Positions 26,981-36,733 of a stretch of DNA of 43,424 nt are shown piece after piece. The first letter of the stretch is position 1. Every line of letters starts with the position of its first letter. The notes below the pieces were generated by a model, which worked only from the letters and a program-made list of their open reading frames with translations, made no database searches and was not told the origin of the DNA. The DNA comes from Ceratorhiza oryzae-sativae (taxonomy: Eukaryota; Basidiomycota; Agaricomycetes; Cantharellales; Ceratobasidiaceae): contig JARWMV010000231.1 of assembly GCA_030998015.1 (NCBI GenBank), positions 1 through 43,424 on the forward strand. Direction: 5' to 3'. Both the position numbers and the translations under genes were made by a program.

Positions 26981-27061
26981 GGGTCTAAATCTATGCCTCT
27001 ATTGCGAGACTTGATAAAAGTCACTATGCACCCAACGATGCTTTACAAGTTAGGTCTTTAA

Positions 27062-27221
27062 TATGACCCGTTATCGCCTGGATCAGCGCAGGGCGCTGGC
27101 CCGGGCGAGATAGCGGGCTCGCCGCGAACGCGGCCTCGATATCCATACCCACGGGGCATAGGAATCTTCGATTCGGCGCCCTTAGGTGGGCATGGGCCTT
27201 TCTAGCCCACCTAGGGTATGA
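27062..27221. repeat. B' element
   Basis: Flanked by TATGA at 27062-27066 and 27217-27221. It directly follows the stop of the shredded endonuclease gene. Confidence 0.85.
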
Positions 27222-27379
27222 AAATGAATTTTCTTGACTTTGGCTCGTGCCAAAATCACCCTGGTATCTATGAAGAGGGCCCATACAGGCACCCCTCTGT
27301 TTTAATTTATTTTCACATATGAGCCTATTGTTGAAGGTTATACTGAAAATCTTACTTCAATTCCCCACAGAATCGTCGC

Positions 27380-27601
27380 CCGCCGGCGTTAGAGGGAATC
27401 CTCAGATGAGGTAGCCTTGACCATGAGTCTCATGGTCCAGGCTACCTCCCATAAAGATTCCCTCGTAGAAAATGACGACCGTTCGTCATTTTCAGCCGGC
27501 GGCTAAATATCGATATTATGCCGCGCACTAGCAATCGCAAACGGTTGCGATTGCTCACGTTGGTTGGTGGGACAAGTCCCACCAGCAACTAACGCGCGCG
27601 G
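27380..27601 (-). repeat. DHE-A copy with hairpin nested in its loop
   Basis: 222 bases instead of 172. The apical loop of the GAGGGAATC hairpin carries a 50-base insert whose arms GAGGTAGCC...GGCTACCTC enclose CCATGAG/CTCATGG. The reverse complement of this insert is in the copy at 42797. Confidence 0.9.
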
Positions 27602-27988
27602 GCCTTCGCAAAGCACCCCGCGGCAGTACCCTGTCGTCAGCATGTACTAGTACATGCTGCTACTGCCCCCCAAACATGTGCAGCTACGCTGCATTGTTTG
27701 AGGGGCATCCGCCCTCGAGTCGGCCGCGCTGGGGACGCCCGAAATGTGATTTCCAAAAACACCCCCAAACATGTGCAGCTACGCTGCATTGTTTGGGGGT
27801 GGTTTTGGACATCCATTCGGGTGGTCCCAGCGCGACGAGTAGTAAAACAGTACCGGCCGGTCAACTATGTTGACACGAGACGGTAAAACAGTGTTGCCGG
27901 GCAGCCGCATAGCGCGCTGCAAGCATGACTGGATGCCGCGGAGTTCTCAGCGCTTAGGCCGCCCTTCGGGCGATCAAAGAGCGGTGAG
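27602..27988. repeat. Run of L, D-half, C, E, I and J modules
   Basis: In order: CCCCGCGGCAGTACCCTGTC (L), ACATGTGCAGCTACGCTGCA stem, C variant, E, I and J (TTCTCAGCGC...GCGGTGAGAA). No coding sequence. Confidence 0.75.
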
Positions 27989-28439
27989 AAGAAGCTTTAG
28001 TAGATTTAATCGAAGAGGAACGATCTTTACGCGCTCATGAGATTCAAACTTCAGAAGCCCAGCCAAGCAGTAGAGCCATTTTGGTTGAAAATGTAAAGAC
28101 ACCCGGTTTAAGTATAAAATACCCTTCTGCTACAAAAGCAGCTGCGGCACTGGGATGTCGTCCTAATACTGTATTAAAATATTTAAATAATCCGTCTTTA
28201 TTGTTCAGGGATCAATTTAAATTTACAGAGATAGTGAAGAAATAGTATACAAAAATCCCCTTACTTCGTCTCTGCGCACCTACGTGCATAGGTACACAAA
28301 GATGGTAATAATTTTTGAAATATTAATAAAAGAGACAGAAATATCGCATTAAAGCGCATACAATACGACAAATTTTTCCCAACGCGGAGGCTGTGTCTTA
28401 ACCGCACTCTGACTTTGCTAGGGAAAAGTATGTTTAATT

Positions 28440-28891
28440 TTAAGGAAGAGTTTAATTTTGGCTCAGACTGAACGTTCTCCAGTGGTCTCTTTAAGGCATG
28501 CAAATCGTTGTTAACTTCGGTTAATAAGGTGTACGGGTGAGTAATAATAAATAAGATACCCTACAGACTTCGGAAATAGAGGATAGTTCTGTTTTTGTTC
28601 TTTAGACGAAAGAAAACAAGAATAAAGGGACTCTTCCTACTGTAGGATTCTATTTATCTTGAATAGGTAGTTGATAGGGTAATGGCCTACCAAGCCTACG
28701 ATCAATAGCCAGCTTGACAGAGGGATTGGCCACATTGGGTCTGAAATTTACCCAAGTAGTGCATAACTACCAGCAGCCGAGAATATTTGTCAATGCTCGC
28801 AAGAGTGAACAAGCCAACTGGAATCACAAGAACTTGTGATAAAGTAAGGGAGGATAATGACGTTACCTTACTATTAGTGTCGTCTAAACTT
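28440..28891 (+). rRNA. rns: Small-subunit rRNA, exon 1
   Basis: Starts near GAAGAGTTTAATTTTGGCTC (E. coli GAAGAGTTTGATCATGGCTC). It includes GGTGTACGGGTGAGTAATA and GACGTTACCTTACTATTAG, and ends GTCTAAACTT. That is the 5' half of helix 18, so the exon stops at about E. coli position 513-514. The 5' end is approximate. Confidence 0.92.
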
Positions 28892-29361
28892 GTATTGTTG
28901 TGGTAGGAACACAACATTTTATATGAGTTCAACTATCAAACTCCGGGGACGCCCTAAAGCTCAAGGTACCAAGCTGTAGTGGAAACGCTACAAGTGGCTG
29001 GAGTAATTACCCAGGTATGGTAACAAGCCTTGAGATGATTGAAAATGAAATGGGTTATCGCGGATCTAAGTCAAATATTTTAATTACCTTAATGAAATGT
29101 TTATTTTTATTATTTATAATTATGGTATTTGTAAAAGAGCAACGAGTAGACGGTAGTTATTGTATTACAGAATTAGGTGCACATTTTTCGTTGGTAATGC
29201 AATTAAGGTATACTCTAACGGGTCTTGAAAGAGACTATCCAATCAAAATCCTATCTAAACCATTAAATAGAACATATTCTTCTAAAACTAATGATTCCAA
29301 AGTTATGCTTAGTCCTTATTTTGTTACCGGATTCTCAGACGCTGAGGCATATTTTCATACT

Positions 29362-29533
29362 CCGCGCGCGTTAGTTGCTGGTGGGACTTGTCCCACCAAC
29401 CAACGTGAGCAATCGCAACCGTTTGCGATTGCTAGTGCGCGGCATAATATCGATATTTAGCCGCCGGCTGAAAATGACGAACGGTCGTCATTTTCTACGA
29501 GGGAATCTTTAGGATTCCCTCTAACGCCGGCGG
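29362..29533 (+). repeat. DHE-A copy in rns intron 1 ORF
   Basis: Full-length. Local flanks TACT/AGTA extend the outer stem. Confidence 0.95.
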
Positions 29534-30215
29534 GAGTACCTAAATTAAGAATGGGCTGGAGGGTAAGATCTTATTTCGAAATTGGATTAAATTTAAAGGA
29601 TAAAGATTTACTATATCAGTTACAGGATTTTTTTGGGGGAATAGGAACATTTAGAATAGACAATACAAATGATGCTATTAAATACTCAGTAGCAGATTTA
29701 AACGATCTGCAAAGTGTTATAATACCTCACTTTAATAAATTTCCACTCTTAACGCAAAAAAGAGCAGATTTCCTGTTATTTGAGCAAATTATTGAGTTAA
29801 TGAAAAATGGAGCTCACTTATCTGACGAAGGTTTAAGAAAAATAATAAACATTAAAGCTTCTATGAATCTAGGCATCAATGATAATATAAAATCAAATTT
29901 TGTTGACATCAGTCCAGTCGATAGACCTGTAATTAATACTGAAAATATACCAGACCCTAATTGGGTGGCTGGGTTTGTGACAGGGGATGGAAATTTTGAC
30001 GCAGGAATTAGAGAATCCCAAACCAAACTGGGCCAAAAAGTTTATTTGAGATTTAGAATTTCCCAACACGCCCGAGATAATCAATTACTTGAATTGTTGA
30101 TAGATTACCTTGGAGCTGGAAGATTGGAGAAAAATAAAACTAATACTTTGACTAGTTTAGTAGTAGGTAACTTTTCTGATTTAAATGCAAAAATTATACC
30201 CTTTTTTAACAAATA

Positions 30216-30240
30216 CCCCGCCAATGGAACATTGGCGGGG
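30216..30240. repeat. 25-base perfect hairpin
   Basis: CCCCGCCAATG and CATTGGCGGGG around GAA. A related sequence lies at about 40174-40198. Confidence 0.85.
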
Positions 30241-30475
30241 TATTAAATTATTAAATTATCAAGATTGGTGTGAAATAGCCAAACTAATCGCTGAAGGATC
30301 TCATCTGACAGCTGAGGGACTAGAAAAAATTAACAAAATTAAACTGGGGATGAATACAGGAAGAATATAGGGAACAGTTTTTGTTCTGTTCTGTTTAGGA
30401 TTGCGAGGTAATATGGCCCCCTTTAAGAGGGCCACATTACCTCTGAATCATGGCACGATGAATTTGAGACCAGTG

Positions 30476-30700
30476 GGTGCCAGAAGACTCGGTAATACCA
30501 AATACACAAACGTTAGTCATCATAAATAGGCGTAAAGGGTTTGTAGGCTGCTCTTACCGGAGCTAGAATCAAATAGGGGTTAATATCATACCTAGTGAAA
30601 GGATTAAATCTGTAAATATTAGGGGGAATACTAGAAGCGAAGGCGATTTTCTATTTAATGATTGACGCTGAGACACGAAGGTTGGGGCAGGAAATAGGAT
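30476..30700 (+). rRNA. rns: Small-subunit rRNA, exon 2
   Basis: Begins GGTGCCAGAAGACTCGGTAA, the 530 loop, and continues through GGCGTAAAGGGTTTGTAGGC and GAAGGCGATTTTCT to GGCAGGAAATAGGAT (E. coli AGCAAACAGGAT, 788). Two loop changes are compensated by changes in the pairing partners (see findings). Confidence 0.93.
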
Positions 30701-31305
30701 GTGCGACCAGCAAAGCCTTTTTAAGTATAGCGGATTCAGTCCGTCTTGTAATCTATCTTGCATGAGTTCACCTTGATAGGCATAATTGGTAACGATTTTG
30801 TCTAAAGCTCAAGGCATAAGTTAAAGTAAACTCTTTAATTTGAACTGTTTTCTATGGTTAGAGAAATCGAATCTATGTAATTAAAATTTTTAAAATTAGG
30901 ATCTTAGCGTGTCCTTGGTTAGGATCAGATAGACATAAAGTTTTAAAAATAAAGTAGGAACCTAAGGAAAACTAACGTACTTAATAAGGAACTGGGTAAC
31001 CCCTATAATCTGCTATTTCATATATCAATTTGAATTAGCCAGGATGACTGTAAAGTTCTCCGCAAGATTAGAGGGAATGAGACAGCGTTAAAAGCGAATG
31101 CCTTGATGTAATGTCAGGGATAGGCTTCTATAAGCTAATCTGAAAGGATGCAGACTAACGCATGGGTGACTCTAAAGCATAAATAAAAGTTTAATGGACA
31201 TGGTAAAAACTTTTAACAATTTAATAAGCAATAATTGGTTAGAATGGTTTATAGGTTTTTGCGACGCCGATGGAAACTTTCAAGTTTTTCCTAAATTACG
31301 ATCTT

Positions 31306-31477
31306 CCGCGCGCGTTAGTTGCTGGTGGGACTTGTCCCACCAACCAACGTGAGCAATCGCAACCGTTTGCGATTGCTAGTGCGCGGCATAATATCGATAT
31401 TTAGCCGCCGGCTGAAAATGACGAACGGTCGTCATTTTCTACGAGGGAATCTTTCAGATTCCCTCTAACGCCGGCGG
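31306..31477 (+). repeat. DHE-A copy in group II intron
   Basis: Full-length, with CTTTCAGATTCC in place of CTTTAGGATTCC in the last loop; the copy at 36236 shares this variant. Confidence 0.95.
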
Positions 31478-31582
31478 GATGGTTCAACTTCTAATTATTA
31501 TAATATTGGTTATGGGTTCCATATTAGTTTAAGCTCTAAAGATTTGCCTCTACTGCTTGATATACAAAAACGATTGAATAAT

Positions 31583-31795
31583 GCCCCCGCTCTATCGGCT
31601 AAAATCTTAGGTGTAACCCAAGATTTCAGCCGCCCTGCCTAGAGAACTGCGCTTTAGCGCACGTCTTGGCAGGGGTAATAAAGCGGAGGGTCAACGACCC
31701 GTGGGCATTGTTAACGAGGCCGCGTTCGCGGCGAGCCGCGCGCACGCCAGGGCCGCCTTGGCAAGCCAAGGCGTTCGCAGGCGTGCACGGGTCAT
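31583..31795. repeat. B-like element with F nested in its loop
   Basis: Contains CGGCTAAAATCTTAGG/CCCAAGATTTCAGCCG and the GACCCGTG B core. It is the same element as at 38125-38292, except that F (about 31634-31680) sits in the loop between GCCGC and AAAGCGG. Confidence 0.85.
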
Positions 31796-32439
31796 ATAGG
31801 TCACATCTATGAATATCCTTCAAGAGATGAGGCCCGATTCTCTGTTACAAAACTAGAAGAATTGAAATTTTTGATTGAAAATGTTTTTGATCTTGGTCAT
31901 TTAATTACTGAGCATCAAAGAAGCAGATACGCTGTATTAAGATATGGTGTTTTAAACAAATTCAACAGAGTGGAAACTATGGAAGAATATAAAGAATTTT
32001 TAAATTCTAAATATGAGCTAAGCCCCGTATTAGAAAACTATTATAAAGAAGGAACAGCTTTTGATAATTGGATTATAGGCTTTATAAATGGTGAGGGTTG
32101 TTTTAATTTACACAATAAAGGTCATTTGGTTTTCTACATAGAGCACACGGATAAAAATTCTCTAGATCTAATTAAAAATAGATTAGAGGCAGGACCGAAT
32201 GTTCTAGATAGGGGAAATAGAAATAATACACGACAAAACACGTATTCATTATCTTTATCTTCTAAAAAAGATTTATTATCTTTAAGAGAACTATTAAACA
32301 ATCCTTTATTGAATAGATTGGAAGGTTATAAATTAATACAATACAACAACTGGCACCTTAATAAAAGTATCGAGTAATTTAGTGTCGAGTATCGCACGTC
32401 TTCCGAAAGGAAGATATAAATTTCATTTATATTCAATGG

Positions 32440-32518
32440 CGAGGCCGCGTTCGCGGCGAGCCGCGCGCACGCCAGGGCCGCCTTGGCAAGCCAAGGCGTT
32501 CGCAGGCGTGCACGGGTA
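32440..32518. repeat. B element, minimal form
   Basis: Only the GAGGCCGCGTTCGCGGCGAG to GCGTGCACGGGT part, near the 3' end of the group II intron. An open stretch after it (to about 32674) is hydrophobic and not recognised. Confidence 0.8.
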
Positions 32519-32807
32519 ATATTAGCCAATGTGCTACTTTTTCTTCGAATAACTATACTATTATTGCGGATAGAAACTAAAGTATTTCTTTATACCGTGG
32601 CAGTATTTATTATTGTCATTTATATTCAGGCAATTGGATCTGGTATAGGAACCTTTAGAAGACTATTCGTGTAAATTTACCTCAGTTGGTCAAATTTACG
32701 TCCATATTTCAATAAAATTGCTTTAGTGTTGCTTGAGCCGTATGCGGTGAAAGTCGCACGTACGGTTCTTAGTGGGGGAAAGGCTTAGAGGCCCTACCTA
32801 TCACAAT

Positions 32808-33294
32808 TAGATACCCTAGTACTCCCAACTGTAAACGATGAATGGTAGGTATTAATTATATGAAAGTTAGTACCAATGTGAACACGTTAACCATTCCGCC
32901 TTGTGAGTATACTTGCAAAAGTGAAAACAAAAAAATTAGTCGGCCCCGAAGCAAACGAAGTGAAGCATGTTGTTTAATACGATAATCCGCGTAAAATCTT
33001 ACCATGGCTTGAATATAACTTTTCTAAGAATGTTTCTTGTTCACAAGTTAAATGTTCATTTATTAAAATAATTTGATTGAAAAATTAAAATTGTTTAATG
33101 GAGAAAAGGAATAATTACTATTATTCATTTACAGGTGTTGCATGGCTGTCGTCGGTTCGTATCGTGAGATGTTTGGTTAATTCCGCTAACGAACGCAATC
33201 CCTATTGTTAATTTACACTTAACACTAGCTTACCCTGAAAAAGGGAAGTTGTTTGGGGCTATGACAAGCCGTTATGACCCTCATGCCGTGGGCT
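32808..33294 (+). rRNA. rns: Small-subunit rRNA, exon 3
   Basis: TAGATACCCTAGTACTCC..., GTAAACGATGAATGG, AGGTGTTGCATGGCTGTCGT near 33135, ending TGACCCTCATGCCGTGGGCT (E. coli GGCCCTTACGACCAGGGCT). Confidence 0.93.
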
Positions 33295-33521
33295 GATATG
33301 TGTTTTGGGAAAACACTAAATTGGCCAAAACTATCAAACTCCGGGGACACCCTAAAGCTCATAGTACCAAGCTGTAGTCGAAAGGCTATTAGTGGCTGGA
33401 ATAATTACCCAGGTACGGTAACAAGCTATGAGATGAATGAAAATGAAATGGGTTATCGCGGATCTAAATCAGTCTCGCAATCAATCGAGGCTGTAAAAGA
33501 GCAACGAGTAGACGGTAGTTA

Positions 33522-34637
33522 TTGCATTGGTCTTGCCAAAAACCCAATGCAATTAAGGTGTACTCTAATGGGTTTCGAAAGAAATTATCAAGTCAAAATC
33601 CCTATCATAAACAATTAATCAACAGGACAATTTCTACTTCAACAATTCCAACTAATCTTAATCCTTGGTTTATAACTGGGTTTTCAGATGCAGAATCATC
33701 CTTTATTATTTCTTTTTACCGAGATGAAAATTCTAAATTGAAGTGGAGAGTTTCAGCTTACTTTTCTATACACATTCACATCAAAGATATTGCACTACTA
33801 GAACAAATTAGAGATACCTTAGGCGTGGGTAAAGTACGGAAAAATAGTCAAACTACAGCTGTATTTAGAGTCGATAATATCAAGGAATTACAAATAATTA
33901 TTGATCATTTTAATAATTACCCTTTAGTTAGTGCCAAATTGCCTGATTTCCTGTTATTTGAACAGTGCTTTAATTTAATTAGGGAAAAAAAACATTTAAC
34001 CCAAGAGGGTCTTGAACAAATTTTAGCATTGAAATATAATTTAAATAAAGGTATTCCTGATGAATTGAAACTTGCATTTCCAAATGTTTTGCCATTAGAT
34101 AGACCAAATTATGAATTTAATGGCATACCAGATCCTTTTTGGGTCTCTGGTTTTGTGTCTGGTGACTCTTCATTTAGTGTGGCCATAGAAAAAAGTGCTA
34201 ACAAATTAGGTAAAAGAGTTAGATTGATCTTTGGGACTAATTTACACATTAGAGATAAAGGATTATTAATGGGTATGGCAAATTATTTTAATGCCTTAAA
34301 CCCAGTTTTTGATAATTTAGAATCTAGCCCTGCCTAGGCAACTGCGCTTTAGCGCACGTCTTGGCAGGGGTAAGGTAAAGAAGCTAATGTTCATAGTTCT
34401 GAAAAAAACAATACTGTTTTACTTCAAATCAAAAATAATTTTGACATTGAAAACAAAATCATACCCTTTTTTGATAAGTATCCTATACTTGGAATCAAAA
34501 GTTTAGATTTTGCTGATTTTAAATCAGTAGCAGAACTAGTTAAAAACAAAGAACATTTAACATCTGAGGGATTATCTAAAATAATCCAAATTGCAGAAGG
34601 AATGAATTTAAGTAGAAATTTAGATTCCGCCAGATAA
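33522..34637 (+). pseudogene. LAGLIDADG endonuclease of rns intron 3, split by F
   Basis: The start is uncertain; the protein proper begins near INRTISTSTIPTNLNPWFIT. First motif NPWFITGFSDAESSF, second motif DPFWVSGFVSGDSSFSV. An F hairpin (34327-34372) interrupts after VFDNLESS; the frame resumes KEANVHSSEKNNTVLLQIKN and ends IAEGMNLSRNLDSAR at 34637. Only one insertion is present, so it is the least damaged of the rns-intron ORFs. Confidence 0.87.
34327..34372. repeat. F hairpin
   Basis: CCCTGCCTAGG...CTTGGCAGGGG with inner GCGCTTTAGCGC. Confidence 0.85.
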
Positions 34638-34803
34638 GCTCTGGGTTCACGTGCCAAATCCAAATTAGTGAAGTATAAACTAACCTCAGTTGTATTGAGG
34701 TTAGTTTTATTACCCCTGCCAAGACGTGCGCTAAAGCGCAGTTCTCTAGGCAGGGCGGAAGAGTTCTATTGAAATAAATTGCATGTTAAATTTGATCTCC
34801 ATG

Positions 34804-34882
34804 ACAGACGTGCCACAAAAACTTTAACAATATGAAGCAATCCATCATCAAGTCTCTAGTAATTTAAAAATGAAAAAGTAGT
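34804..34882 (+). rRNA. rns: Small-subunit rRNA, exon 4
   Basis: ACAGACGTGCCACAA matches E. coli ACACACGTGCTACAA. It ends AAAAAGTAGT, corresponding to AAAGTGCGTCGTAGT. Short exon, 79 bases; ends placed by homology. Confidence 0.85.
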
Positions 34883-35036
34883 TGGTGCGGTTTGGTCTAT
34901 TAGTATAACTTCGTTGGGCAGTATCATGGGTCTCATGTAATTCCATGTTACCTCATAATAAGAATTTTTTATTTGATAGATTCTGGGGTACCCTGGACCT
35001 CAAGGGTACCCCAAAATCAGGGTAATTTCTTTAGCA

Positions 35037-35126
35037 CAGTTGACCCCCAATGCTTTACAGCATGTTGGGGGGTAATTGCCCCCCCAAACAATGCAGCGTA
35101 GCTGCATATGTTTGGGAGGGCAGTTG
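35037..35126. repeat. D-family double hairpin in rns intron 4
   Basis: Flanked by CAGTTG at 35037-35042 and 35121-35126 (period 84), with linker TAATTG at 35073-35078. The linker can pair with CAGTTG over six positions if two G.U pairs are allowed. Confidence 0.85.
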
Positions 35127-35348
35127 GGTAAAAAGCAAAAAGTAGTTGGGATATTTATATAAGAAGAGGTATACAAAAATATATACTCAAAATAAATTGC
35201 CATTAACCCCAGGGATAGTAATGTTGTTGACATCTCTTACCCTAAAATCTACCTGACATATTTGTTCTGGACGATTTGTTCCGGTGTCTAACCTTTGATT
35301 ACCAGGAACCATTTCTTCAAATTAATTTATTATACATCATGATGACAA

Positions 35349-35474
35349 TCATGCCCCCGCTTAGGGTCGACGACCCGAGGGGTAATGGGTATCGAGGCCG
35401 CGAAGCGGCGAGCGCGCGCACGCCAGGGCCGCCTTGGCTTAAGCCAAGGCGTTCGCAGGCGTGCACGGGTCATG
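35349..35474. repeat. B element, short form
   Basis: Flanked by TCATG at 35349-35353 and 35470-35474, period 121; reverse orientation of 25426-25551. Confidence 0.88.
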
Positions 35475-35908
35475 TATATTGTAGCTTGCTACTCAAATAA
35501 ATAATTTGCTGACGTACAACAAATTCCTGTTTATTTTTTCTTACTTTCCGAAAATAAACAACTAATACTGTGTCACCGTATCTTATCCTTTCTAAAACCA
35601 TGAAAAAAAATTATTTAACAAAATCTGAACGATTACAATTTGTTCTTCCTGAAAACCTGAAATCCATCCTTGTAGGCCTAATCTTCGGCGATCATTATGT
35701 TAATAAACAAAAAAGAGCTGCAAATGTGAGATTATATTTTGAACAGGGAACTGTTCATGAAAGCTATTTATTCCATTTATACGACTTGTTTGAAAGTTAT
35801 TGCATGCAAGCTCCTAAGATCTATGATCGATTACCTCATAAGCTAACAGGAGAAATTTATTCTCGAATAATATTTCATACTTACTCGTTGCCTTGTTTTA
35901 ATGAGTTT

Positions 35909-36064
35909 TATGACCCGTGCACGCCTGCGAACGCCTTGGCTCAAGCCAAGGCGGCCCTGGCGTGCGCGCGGCTCGCCGCGAACGCGGCCTCGATAACCAA
36001 ACCCCTCGGGTCAACAGCATGTATTTATATATAAATACAATGCTGGTTGACCCTAGGGGTTTGA
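35909..36064. repeat. B element, long form, in intron 4 ORF
   Basis: TGA at 35911-35913 and 36062-36064. Precise removal restores TATGACTTATTT (YDLF). Confidence 0.88.
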
Positions 36065-36235
36065 CTTATTTTATTCTGATGGGAAAAAAATAGTACCATC
36101 AAACATAGGCGATCTGTTGACACCCTTGGGTCTTGCCTATTGGATAGCGGATGATGGGACTTGGTCTAAGGATCGGGCTGTTGTGCTGTACACTAATTCT
36201 TTCAGCATAGAGGAAGTAAAACGAACCGCCTTCTC

Positions 36236-36407
36236 CCGCGCGCGTTAGTTGCTGGTGGGACTTGTCCCACCAACCAACGTGAGCAATCGCAACCGTTTGC
36301 GATTGCTAGTGCGCGGCATAATATCGATATTTAGCCGCCGGCTGAAAATGACGAACGGTCGTCATTTTCTACGAGGGAATCTTTCAGATTCCCTCTAACG
36401 CCGGCGG
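36236..36407 (+). repeat. DHE-A copy in intron 4 ORF
   Basis: Full-length, CTTTCAGATTCC variant. The flanks CCTTCTC/GAGAAGG are complementary, so it may have landed at the tip of an existing stem. Confidence 0.95.
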
Positions 36408-36733
36408 GAGAAGGAGTTCCTGGGTTTTAGTTTCAGCATTGACTGATAAATTTAATCTAGTATGTTCTATTAATCAAAATCAAGGAAAGCATGTTATCAG
36501 AATATCAAGTCAGTCGATACTCGACTTACAAAACCTTTTAAAAAACATAATGCCACCTATGATGCTTCACAAAATAGGTCTCTAGTGAAGAGAATTTTGG
36601 CATAGCTAAAAATTCTTATCTTGAGGTATCATGGAAACTTCATGTGATCCGTGATGCTTCCTAACAATTACATTAATACCAATCCCCTTAGCTAAGGAGA
36701 ACATGAGGAGCTAATCATCAAAATAAGTTATAG

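Larger units (their letters stand above)
26095..27061 (+). pseudogene. LAGLIDADG (type 2) endonuclease, shredded by insertions
   Basis: Fragments in order: NRTGKFYPSIRFNT, then (after an in-frame TGA or small lesion) TFACFNELYELFYPEGKKYY. An H plus D/L composite (26204-26399) follows, then ELLTPSGLAYFHQNGG (second-motif region). A K module and a B element (26493-26618) come next, then VTLVTNNFTKDEEELLYQVL. A partial C element follows, then VIKLKCTIRRDINVYLIDIS, an F plus J composite (26827-26980), and the family ending LIKVTMHPTMLYKLGL at 27061. The fragment order matches the intact HEG1 C-terminal two thirds. At least five separate insertions are present. Confidence 0.8.
27222..28245 (+). 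pseudogene. GIY-YIG-type endonuclease C-terminus, interrupted
   Basis: A coding-like piece EPIVEGYTENLTSIPHRIV ends at 27379. After about 610 bases of hairpin modules the frame is open from 27991 to 28245: EALVDLIEEERSLRAHEIQT and later YPSATKAAAALGCRPNTVLK, ending FRDQFKFTEIVKK. The latter resembles the C-terminal DNA-binding repeat (NUMOD1-like helix-turn-helix) of fungal intron endonucleases. No catalytic domain is visible upstream. The assignment rests on the C-terminal repeat only. Confidence 0.55.
29305..30370 (+). pseudogene. LAGLIDADG endonuclease of rns intron 1
   Basis: Starts MLSPYFVTGFSDAEAYFHT (first motif); the frame is open upstream too. DHE-A interrupts at 29362-29533. It then reads VPKLRMGWRVRSYFEIGLNL onward to a second motif WVAGFVTGDGNFDAGIRES. 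A 25-base hairpin at 30216-30240 interrupts again after FFNKYP; the remainder GIKLLNYQDWCEIAKLIAEG ends at 30370. It is a type-1 two-motif LAGLIDADG protein and a likely paralogue of the ORF in rns intron 3. Broken twice. Confidence 0.85.
28892..30475 (+). other. rns intron 1, group I with LAGLIDADG ORF
   Basis: The 5' exon ends in T and the intron ends in G. AACTT of the exon can pair with GAGTT at about 28926 with the usual U.G at the splice site. Core strings ACTATCAAACTCCGGGGACG at about 28938 and GGCTGGAGTAATTACCCAGG follow. The same core recurs in rns intron 3. Boundaries are within about 2 bases. Confidence 0.85.
31193..32377 (+). pseudogene. LAGLIDADG endonuclease of group II intron, interrupted
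   Basis: ATG 31193: MDMVKTFNNLISNNWLEWFI then GFCDADGNFQVFPKLRS (first motif). DHE-A interrupts at 31306-31477; FNFxNYYNIGYGFHISLSSK-type sequence resumes. A composite B-like plus F insertion (31583-31795) follows, then an open stretch to a second motif FDNWIIGFINGEGCF and the end NNWHLNKSIE at 32377. The C-terminal ORF 31862-32377 is clean. Two insertions break the gene. Confidence 0.85.
30701..32807 (+). other. rns intron 2, group II with LAGLIDADG ORF
   Basis: Starts GTGCGACC, the group II 5' consensus. Domain V is canonical and 34 bases long at 32735-32768 (GAGCCGTATGCGG...CGTACGGTTC with GAAA loop). A domain VI-like stem and a terminal AT follow. The flanking exons join as AGGAT/TAGATACCC, the E. 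coli 785-797 region. It carries a LAGLIDADG ORF and no reverse transcriptase, as known for a fungal mitochondrial rRNA group II family. Confidence 0.92.
33295..34803 (+). other. rns intron 3, group I with LAGLIDADG ORF
   Basis: The exon ends GGCT, which pairs with GGCC at about 33321 with a U.G at the junction. The intron ends in G before ACAGACGTGCC. Its core (ACTATCAAACTCCGGGGACA and TGGCTGGAATAATTACCCAGG) closely matches rns intron 1. An F hairpin lies in the 3' part (34711-34757). Confidence 0.85.
35600..36584 (+). pseudogene. LAGLIDADG endonuclease of rns intron 4
   Basis: MKKNYLTKSERLQFVLPENL then KSILVGLIFGDHYVNKQ (first motif, type 2). A B element (35909-36064) interrupts after NEFY; removing 151 bases gives NEFYDLFYSDG. 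The second motif is LAYWIADDGTWSKD. DHE-A (36236-36407) interrupts again; the rest LTDKFNLVCSINQNQGKHVI ends MPPMMLHKIGL. It is close in layout to HEG1. Confidence 0.87.
34883..36733 (+). other. rns intron 4 with LAGLIDADG ORF
   Basis: Begins after GTAGT and ends in G before CCGGATTGTTGCC, fitting group I exon rules. I did not identify its core helices, so group I is inferred from the ORF type and junction bases. It contains a palindrome (34985-35012), D (35037-35126), B (35349-35474) and the ORF. Confidence 0.7.
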
